Of a DNA stretch of 11,375 nucleotides, positions 6,614-11,375 are shown piece after piece; positions within the stretch are counted from its first letter, which is position 1, and each line of letters begins with the position of its first letter. This DNA comes from JAYZVT01 sp050248375 (GTDB lineage: Bacteria > Pseudomonadota > Alphaproteobacteria > Rhizobiales > Methyloligellaceae), in contig JBFWSL010000105.1 of the NCBI GenBank assembly GCA_050248375.1, positions 1-11,375 on the forward strand, read 5' to 3'. A program made the position numbers and the translations under genes. The notes under the pieces were generated by a model. That model was not told where the DNA came from. It was given only the letters and a program-made list of their open reading frames with translations, and did not search any database.

Positions 6614-7516
6614 CTAGACCGGGGGCTCGGCGGGTTTGCTCCGGCGTATCTTGCGTTCACGAAGGACGAGATAAACGGAGCTGGCGAAAATTACCGTGCC
6701 GCCTAGCCAGGACAGGGCGTCTGGCACCTCGGCGAAGGCCAGATAGGCAATCAGCGCGACCCAGAGCAGCCGGAAGAAATCGAAAGGCATCACGACGCTG
6801 ATGTCGCCGACCCTGAGCGCTTGCGCCAGAAGCAGTTGGCCGGCAGCGCCAAGAACACCGGTGGCAACCAGCCACGCCCATTCGATCGGCGTCGGCATTT
6901 GCCACACGAACAGCGCTGGCAGCAGCGACATTGGCGTCATCAGAACGGTCATGTAGGCGATTGTGGTGACGCTGCTTTCGGTTCGCCCGAGCGAGTGGAC
7001 TATGAGCAGGATGCACGCCCAGGTCATGGAGGCCACAAGCGCCAGGAGATGGCCTGTATTCATCTCACCCGAGCCTGGCTTCAGGATCAGCAGCATCCCG
7101 ACAAGGCCGATGGCAAGTACCGTCCATCTCCTGATGCCCGGCCTGTCCCCGAAGAAAATGACCGCGAGCAGCGTTGCGAACAGGGGAGCGGCGAAGCCGA
7201 TCGACACCACATCCGCCAGCGGCGCCATGGCCAGGGCGGACATGTAGATGATCATGTTGACGACGTTGATCACGGCCCGGATGGCATGAAGCCCGAACCG
7301 CTCGGTCCGGAAGTGCAGAAGCCCTGAACGGACAAGCAGCGGCAGGATGAGAAGAATGCCGAAGAAATTACGGAAAAAGACGATCTCGAAGGTGTGCAGG
7401 GAGAGGGACAGATGCCGGACGATGGCGTTCATGCACGCCATGCACAGGGTCGCTATCACCATGCAGCCGATGGCCTGAAGGCTGTTGGACGGCACGGCGC
7501 TCGGGGAGGTGGTCAT
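6614..7516 (-). CDS. EamA/DMT-family membrane transporter
   Basis: A 300-residue, very hydrophobic protein with two EamA repeats and about ten membrane segments, ending in a basic cytoplasmic tail (RERKIRRSK). The first repeat carries FRNFFGILLILPLL (48-61) and MAPLADVVSIGFAAPLFATLLA (97-118); the second has QALRVGDISVVMPFDFFRLLWVALIAY (232-258), typical of drug/metabolite transporters. Members move small metabolites, often outward. It lies 81 bp after the fused TRAP permease on the same strand, with no promoter or operator visible between, so it is probably the last gene of the transport operon. It may export a toxic intermediate or end product or give a second uptake route; the sequence does not tell. 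The ribosome site before the ATG at 7516 is weak; it is convergent with the enolase-superfamily gene. Confidence 0.93.
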   Translation of the reverse strand: MTTSPSAVPSNSLQAIGCMVIATLCMACMNAIVRHLSLSLHTFEIVFFRNFFGILLILPLLVRSGLLHFRTERFGLHAIRAVINVVNMIIYMSALAMAPLADVVSIGFAAPLFATLLAVIFFGDRPGIRRWTVLAIGLVGMLLILKPGSGEMNTGHLLALVASMTWACILLIVHSLGRTESSVTTIAYMTVLMTPMSLLPALFVWQMPTPIEWAWLVATGVLGAAGQLLLAQALRVGDISVVMPFDFFRLLWVALIAYLAFAEVPDALSWLGGTVIFASSVYLVLRERKIRRSKPAEPPV

Positions 7517-7597
7517 CGATCGGCCGCAAAACCTTCCGCGGCAGATCTCATGGAGTGGTGGCTCATGCTGCGTGGGGCCTTGCTCCGGATTGGCAGG

Positions 7598-9571
7598 TCA
7601 TTTTTCCGCCTTGGCCGGTGATGCCATGCTGGCCGGTTGCCGTTGTTTGCGCAGCCACTGCCACAGCAGGATGGTTGCCAGGAGCGCCGCGCCGACTATG
7701 TCGCCCGCTACCGAGGGTTCGTAGAGCGACAGCATGGCCGCCGCCAGGAGACCGCGTTGCAGCCATGAGAGGTTGCCCATGAGATAGCCGATAACCACGC
7801 CGGAGAAGCACAGGGCTGACAGGCCGATCGTGATGATGCTCTGGATCCAAAGGAATGTCTGGTCGACGTCCAGGATGTGTCCGTAGACGAAGCTCAGCGG
7901 AAGTATGTAGAGGAACAGGCCTATGCGAACCGCGAAGAATGCGGTTTTCCACGGATTGGCCTGCGCTATTCCCGCGGCGGCGAATGCGCCCGCGCATACG
8001 GGCGGAGTCAGGTTCGATGTCTGGCTGTACCAGATGATCATGAGATGCGCGGCCATGACGGAGGCGCCGAGCTGGATCAGCGCCGGCGCCACCAGGATGG
8101 ACAGGAGCAGGTAGTCGGCGGTAACCGACGAGACGCCCATGCCAAGGATCAGCGTCACAAGCGCAGTGAACGCGATGGCCGCCAGCAGGTAGCCGCCGGA
8201 CAGATCGACCACGATGTAGGAAAGCTTGGTGGCAAGTGCCGTTTTCACGACGACACCGATGAGGATGCCGAGACACCCGGCAAGGCCGCCGATGGTGAGC
8301 GAGCGTAGCCCTGCAGTCGCGAGCACGTTTATCCATTCCCGGAATGACAGACGGGAATTCGGCGACAGAAGATTCGCGACTATGATGGCGGGAAGCGCCG
8401 CGAAGACGGCCAGGTCGGGACTGTAGCCCGAGATCAGCATCGTGACGAGGATCGCGACCGGCACGAAGAAGGGCCAGTATTCCTTGAGGATGGGTCCGGG
8501 CGAGCCGATCTCCTCCTTGGGGATAACGCCGATCTGGTGCTTCTTGGCATAGGCCCCGGCGATGAAGAACAGGGAGACCAGGAACAGGATCGAAGGCAGG
8601 ATCGATACCTTCATGATCTCCATGTACGGGATGCGCGTAAACTCGGCCATGATGAAGATGGCCGCGCCCATGAGCGGCGGCATGGTGACGCCGACCACCG
8701 ACGCGGTCGCTTCGAATCCGCCCGCGACATGCGGCGGGAAGCCAGCCCGTTTCATGAGCGGTATCGTGAACGATCCCGTGCTGACAACGTTGGCAACGCT
8801 GGCGCCGGAGATCATTCCGAACAATGCACTTGCCACGACCGCGACCTTCGCGGGTCCGCCGCGCATGCGGCCGATGAATACGAGCGGAAGGTCGATGAAG
8901 AGAGCCCGGCCGCCGGTGCGTTCGAGCAATGTGCCGAAGATTATGAAAAGAAAGACGAAGCTGGCGAAGATTCTCGTGATGGATCCGAAGATAGCCTGAT
9001 TGCTGTAAAGCCAGCCGATCGAGTCCTCGAAGCTGAATCCGGTATGTCCGATCAGGCCGGGCAAATGGTTGCCATACATCAGATACAGCAGCATCGCGAC
9101 GGACAGGATCGGCAGCGCGAAGCTCAGGACCCGTCGGCAGCCTTCGATGACCAGCATGATGGTCAGCGCTCCCATGACGATGTCATGCCATTCCGTCAGG
9201 CCGTATCGTTCCACGAAGCGGATCGGATACATGAACGTGTAATGCAGCATTGCCAGGATGGTCAGGACGATCAGTACGATGTCCATCGCCGACGGGCGGT
9301 CGGTGGGCGACTGGCTCGTCGCTCCGTACAGCAGAAAAATCAGCGTGAGCGTGAAGCCGATGTAGAGGGAGACGAAGCTTTCGGGAGAGAAATATCCAAA
9401 TCCGGCAAAATATATGTAGAGAAGCGCGAAGGCTGTGGCGATCCCCGTGATGATGGCCTGCAGGCGGCGTGACGATATCTGCCGCATCGGACGCGTATCT
9501 CCCGATGCATGCGCCAGCCGGCCCAGGAAACCCTTCAAGCCCGCGACCTTGGTTTCAGTCCCCGCCGTCAT
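7598..9571 (-). CDS. TRAP transporter permease, 4TM-12TM (DctQ-DctM) fusion
   Basis: A 657-residue inner-membrane protein. The N-terminal part (about 40-170) has the hydrophobic helices of the small DctQ-like subunit, and the larger DctM-like part follows with the hallmark FGMISGASVANVVSTGSFTIPLMKR in pieces at about 251-275 and the block ATASVVGVTMPPLMGAAIFIMAE (288-310). A second family block, GMGVSSVTADYL, lies further on. Such fused permeases partner with TAXI-type binding proteins and use ion gradients to import carboxylated solutes. AGAGGA 6 bases before the ATG at 9571 supports the start. It is separated from the TAXI gene by 249 bp of structured spacer. The C-terminal part is compact; some fused TRAP proteins carry longer tails. 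Family and partner are firm; the substrate is inferred only from neighbours. Confidence 0.95.
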   Translation of the reverse strand: MTAGTETKVAGLKGFLGRLAHASGDTRPMRQISSRRLQAIITGIATAFALLYIYFAGFGYFSPESFVSLYIGFTLTLIFLLYGATSQSPTDRPSAMDIVLIVLTILAMLHYTFMYPIRFVERYGLTEWHDIVMGALTIMLVIEGCRRVLSFALPILSVAMLLYLMYGNHLPGLIGHTGFSFEDSIGWLYSNQAIFGSITRIFASFVFLFIIFGTLLERTGGRALFIDLPLVFIGRMRGGPAKVAVVASALFGMISGASVANVVSTGSFTIPLMKRAGFPPHVAGGFEATASVVGVTMPPLMGAAIFIMAEFTRIPYMEIMKVSILPSILFLVSLFFIAGAYAKKHQIGVIPKEEIGSPGPILKEYWPFFVPVAILVTMLISGYSPDLAVFAALPAIIVANLLSPNSRLSFREWINVLATAGLRSLTIGGLAGCLGILIGVVVKTALATKLSYIVVDLSGGYLLAAIAFTALVTLILGMGVSSVTADYLLLSILVAPALIQLGASVMAAHLMIIWYSQTSNLTPPVCAGAFAAAGIAQANPWKTAFFAVRIGLFLYILPLSFVYGHILDVDQTFLWIQSIITIGLSALCFSGVVIGYLMGNLSWLQRGLLAAAMLSLYEPSVAGDIVGAALLATILLWQWLRKQRQPASMASPAKAEK

Positions 9572-9716
9572 GTTTTGTCCTCTGTCAAGGATCGCTCCCG
9601 CAACTCAGATGCCAGTACGTTCGGTTTTGTCAGCGAACGTGCCCGTTGATGAAATCGAGTTCATCCATAGAGCCGTAGCAACCGAAGGGTCGTGATTGTT
9701 CTGCTTTGAGTACTGA

Positions 9717-9747
9717 CCCGCGCCACTGCCTCGGGGCAGGGCGCGGG
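9717..9747 (-). other. GC-rich hairpin between TAXI and TRAP permease genes
   Basis: CCCGCGCC (9717-9724) pairs with GGCGCGGG (9740-9747), and TGCC (9727-9730) with GGCA (9735-9738) around a TCGG loop. No T-run follows on either strand, so it is not a standard intrinsic terminator. In the minus-strand transcript it lies about 75 bases past the TAXI stop, where an mRNA-stabilising or partial-attenuation hairpin would give more binding protein than permease. Confidence 0.55.
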
Positions 9748-9757
9748 CCTCTTGGGA

Positions 9758-9798
9758 GTGCGGCGGTTTCCGGAGCCGGAGGCGCCGGTGTGCCGCAC
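9758..9798 (-). other. Second inverted repeat in the TAXI-TRAP spacer
   Basis: GTGCGGC (9758-9764) is complementary to GCCGCAC (9792-9798), enclosing a GC-rich loop with further short CCGG pairings. It lies between the TAXI stop codon and the hairpin at 9717-9747, so the start of the spacer transcript is probably strongly folded. The rest of the 249-bp spacer (9572-9820) shows no convincing gene, promoter or operator apart from the permease ribosome site. Confidence 0.4.
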
Positions 9799-9820
9799 AG
9801 GTATTTCTTCGATTGGAGCG

Positions 9821-10816
9821 CTACTGGACCTTGATCCCTTTTTCCGCCCAGAAGCGCTTGGCGCCCGGGTGAAGGGGGGTCGTGAGTCCTTCCGTGGGGT
9901 TCTCGGCGCCCATGACAGCAAGCCCGGGATGGTTCTTGGTCAGGTAGTCCACGCACTTCGGACCCCAGAGGTTCTTCGTCACCTGGTACACGATGTCTTC
10001 CGACACGTCGGAATTTGCTACCATCACGCCCGTCACGCCAACAGTGGCGACGTCCTCGTTCACGCCATTATAGGTGCCGGCAGGAATGACCATCTCGGAG
10101 TAATACGGGTGCTCCTTGAAGAACCCGACCTTCTTGAGTTCCTCGGCCATCGGGATGATGCGGATCTTGTTGCTGACCGCGAGTTCGGTCGTCCGCGGGC
10201 CGGGAAGGCCGGTAGTGATGCCGAAAGCGGCAATCTTGCCGTCCTTGAGGTAGCTCACCTGCTCGCCGTGGGAGATATTGGCTACCTTGATTTCATCGTA
10301 CACACCCGCCGCCTTCAGCAGATCGGACACGATGCTGTAGCTGACAGTGCCGTTCGGTCCGGGCGAAACCGTTTTGCCTTTGAGATCGGCAAGCGTCTTG
10401 ATGCCCGAGGACTCCAGCACGACCAGGTGAACCATCGAGGCTGCGAGCGTGCGGCCGACCGCCAGCAGCGTCGTAACAGCCTTACCCTCGTATTTGCCCT
10501 TGCCGTAGTAGGCCGGATACAGCTCGTTCTGGAAAGCGTAGGTGAACTGGCCCTGACCGGCGGAGACGCGCTTGAACGCCTCCATTCCGCCGCTGTTGGG
10601 TATCACATTCGCATGGACATCGCTGAACTGGCGCAGGCATTCCGAACTGGCCGTGAGATAGCGGAACCAGTCGCCCTTCGCGCCGCCCGACATGAACGTG
10701 ACCTCGAGAGCCTGGCTGGGGGTCGCGTGTGCCGCGATGGCTGCGAACGCAGCTACCACACCGGTAACGAGCCGCTTGCGCAGGCGGATCCAATCGGTCT
10801 GAACTCTTTTGTACAT
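9821..10816 (-). CDS. TAXI-family TRAP transporter solute-binding protein
   Basis: A 331-residue periplasmic binding protein. The start is the ATG at 10816 (MYKRVQTDW): it has AGAGGAGACAGGAA directly upstream and leads into a classic signal peptide, with basic residues then a hydrophobic stretch (17-30) and likely cleavage after SQA (36). The frame stays open to 10957 but that extension is arginine-rich, covers the operator region and is not credible. TAXI features are FMSGGAKGDW near the mature N-terminus, IPNSGGMEAFKRVSAGQGQF, LADLKGKTVSPGPNG and VSYLKDGKIAAFG. The protein would deliver its ligand to the fused permease encoded downstream. It heads the minus-strand operon and has the best promoter/operator set in the window, so its expression probably follows the GntR regulator's ligand. 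The ligand is likely a small carboxylate, by family precedent. Confidence 0.95.
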   Translation of the reverse strand: MYKRVQTDWIRLRKRLVTGVVAAFAAIAAHATPSQALEVTFMSGGAKGDWFRYLTASSECLRQFSDVHANVIPNSGGMEAFKRVSAGQGQFTYAFQNELYPAYYGKGKYEGKAVTTLLAVGRTLAASMVHLVVLESSGIKTLADLKGKTVSPGPNGTVSYSIVSDLLKAAGVYDEIKVANISHGEQVSYLKDGKIAAFGITTGLPGPRTTELAVSNKIRIIPMAEELKKVGFFKEHPYYSEMVIPAGTYNGVNEDVATVGVTGVMVANSDVSEDIVYQVTKNLWGPKCVDYLTKNHPGLAVMGAENPTEGLTTPLHPGAKRFWAEKGIKVQ

Positions 10817-10937
10817 TTCCTGTCTCCTCTCTGTCGCGGCCCGTGGGCGAAAGCAGCGCCTGGGCAGGCGGAAATGCCAGATATTCTGACTTCCTGTGCG
10901 CGACGACCGCCGCTGGTGGTAGCGGCCCCCGACAACT

Positions 10938-10948
10938 ATGTCTGACCA
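10938..10948. promoter_or_regulatory. FadR-type GntR operator (10/11), ATGTCTGACCA
   Basis: ATGTCTGACCA agrees with TNGT-N3-ACNA except for its first base, and it shares the GTCTGAC core of the site at 3521-3533. Its centre (10943) is exactly 21 bp, two helical turns, from that of the neighbouring palindrome. It lies in the untranslated leader of the TAXI gene, downstream of the predicted transcription start. Confidence 0.55.
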
Positions 10949-10958
10949 AAATTCCATC

Positions 10959-10969
10959 TGGTCAGACCA
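10959..10969. promoter_or_regulatory. FadR-type GntR operator, palindrome TGGTCAGACCA
   Basis: TGGTCAGACCA is a perfect palindrome around A10964 and fits TNGT-N3-ACNA at all defined positions. On the minus strand it abuts the -10 region of the TAXI promoter, so a bound dimer would block RNA polymerase or transcription start. Confidence 0.68.
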
Positions 10970-11001
10970 TTATCCTATCTGTGTGATCGCTTTCGTGTCA
11001 A
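10969..11001 (-). promoter_or_regulatory. Predicted sigma-70 promoter of the TAXI-TRAP-EamA operon
   Basis: Read on the minus strand, a perfect TTGACA (-35, bases 10996-11001) is followed after 18 bp by TAGGAT (10972-10977), with GATAAT (10969-10974) overlapping it as an alternative -10 at a longer 21-bp spacing. The start of transcription would fall inside the palindrome at 10959-10969, giving a leader of roughly 150 bases before the ATG at 10816. Confidence 0.55.
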
Positions 11002-11035
11002 TTGAGTGGGAAGCACAATAAGTCATCATTCTGCG

Positions 11036-11046
11036 CGGTCAGACGA
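11036..11046. promoter_or_regulatory. Possible third operator, CGGTCAGACGA
   Basis: CGGTCAGACGA matches TNGT-N3-ACNA except for its first base and contains the GGTCAGAC core of the palindrome at 10959-10969. It lies 77 bp upstream of that site and beyond the -35 box, so it could act as an auxiliary site. Outer symmetry is poorer, so this is a weaker call. Confidence 0.35.
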
Positions 11047-11058
11047 CGGACGTGGGTT

Positions 11059-11086
11059 AAAAAAATCATCGCAACATCAGAATGTT
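11059..11086 (-). terminator. Weak candidate terminator of the right-edge gene
   Basis: On the minus strand AACAT-TCTG-ATGTT forms a 5-bp hairpin (11073-11086) overlapping the stop codon at 11085, followed after 7 bases by seven T (11059-11065). The stem is short and AT-rich and the T-run is offset, so termination here is uncertain. Confidence 0.3.
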
Positions 11087-11375
11087 AACTGGACATGCCG
11101 AGGACTTCGGCGGCAAGGGAGTTATCGACTGCCGAATTATACGGCAAAGCGTAGGTCACCAATCCGCCGGACAGAAGGCTGCTTCTCAGCCGGTTGTAGC
11201 CGTACTCGGGCAACCAAGGGGTCTGACCCCATATGCCAAGCGATTTGTAGCGCTTGATGGATGCGGTCAGGAGAGTCTCGGACAGGTCCGGAAAGTAGCG
11301 GGAGATGGCGCGCGCGATTGTAGCCGCCTCATTCGCGTGTATCCATGTTTGCGCCGCATGGATGCCACGGACCAT
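11085..11375 (-). CDS. C-terminal part of an ABC transporter solute-binding protein (NitT/TauT, NMT1-like), 5' end off window
   Basis: The frame is open to the window edge and ends with TAA at 11085. The visible 96 residues read like the C-terminus of NMT1/THI5-like binding proteins of the nitrate/taurine ABC class: NEAATIARAISRYFPDLS, then IKRYKSLGIWGQTPWLPEYG, YNRLRSSLLSGGLV and a closing PYNSAVDNSLAAEVL. In the whole protein these would form the last helices of the second lobe. The ATG at the window edge may be an internal methionine. It lies on the same strand as the transport operon but upstream of that operon's promoter, so it probably belongs to a separate ABC system. The call rests on the motif pattern of a short fragment. 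Confidence 0.7.
   Translation of the reverse strand: MVRGIHAAQTWIHANEAATIARAISRYFPDLSETLLTASIKRYKSLGIWGQTPWLPEYGYNRLRSSLLSGGLVTYALPYNSAVDNSLAAEVLGMSS

Noticed and set aside
8537..9472. 311-codon plus-strand open frame opposite the TRAP permease
   Set aside because: Extremely charged (Arg, Asp, Gln) product that is the complement of hydrophobic codons; no ribosome site or domain.
9752..10945. 397-codon plus-strand open frame opposite the TAXI gene
   Set aside because: No motif or start signal, and it would run through the operator and promoter region; the minus-strand protein has a signal peptide and TAXI motifs.
10817..10957. N-terminal extension of the TAXI protein to an upstream ATG
   Set aside because: The 47 extra residues are Arg-rich, place the signal peptide internally and overlap an operator palindrome; the ATG at 10816 has a strong ribosome site.
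1..11375. Defence island, CRISPR array, prophage, IS element or tRNA-associated integration site
   Set aside because: No repeat-spacer array, transposase, integrase, nuclease or tRNA-like structure was recognised; all genes fit a catabolic and transport cluster.

Overview
The window looks like a piece of a high-GC proteobacterial chromosome, probably alpha- or betaproteobacterial. The grounds are GC-rich codon use, GTG and TTG starts, a FCD-type GntR regulator and a TAXI-type TRAP transporter. The exact taxon cannot be read from the sequence. It appears to be a self-contained catabolic island with its own regulator, enzymes and transporters. I saw no RNA genes, CRISPR array, insertion sequence or phage gene.

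Left part (1-3471, + strand): the C-terminal part of a GntR/FCD regulator, then an aconitase-superfamily large subunit (LeuC-like), a crotonase-fold protein and the matching small subunit (LeuD-like). Gaps are short, so this is probably one transcript. Middle part (3472-6601, + strand): a 105-bp intergenic region with two FadR-type operator palindromes, then an AA_synth/DUF1185 protein, an amidohydrolase closely resembling enamidase of anaerobic nicotinate fermentation, and an enolase-superfamily (mandelate racemase/muconate lactonizing) enzyme. Right part (6614-10816, - strand, convergent with the enzymes): a transport operon read as TAXI solute-binding protein, fused TRAP permease, then EamA/DMT permease. 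Its promoter region has a recognisable -35/-10 and two operator palindromes 21 bp apart, plus a weaker third match. The right edge (11085-11375, -) holds the C-terminal end of what looks like a NitT/TauT-type ABC solute-binding protein.

Working model (inference): a small carboxylated compound, perhaps a cyclic amide, enters through the TAXI-TRAP system. The enamidase-like enzyme opens a lactam or enamide ring, and the LeuCD-like hydratase, crotonase and enolase-superfamily enzyme process the resulting branched acid. Enamidase plus an aconitase-type hydratase recalls nicotinate fermentation in Eubacterium barkeri (enamidase, dimethylmaleate hydratase). However, the hydroxylase, reductase and B12-mutase steps are not here, while DUF1185, the crotonase and the enolase-superfamily enzyme have no counterpart in that pathway. 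The cluster may therefore encode an undescribed route. Several enzymes also differ from their families at positions normally tied to catalysis or substrate choice. The GntR protein is the obvious candidate for binding the shared TNGT-N3-ACNA palindromes.
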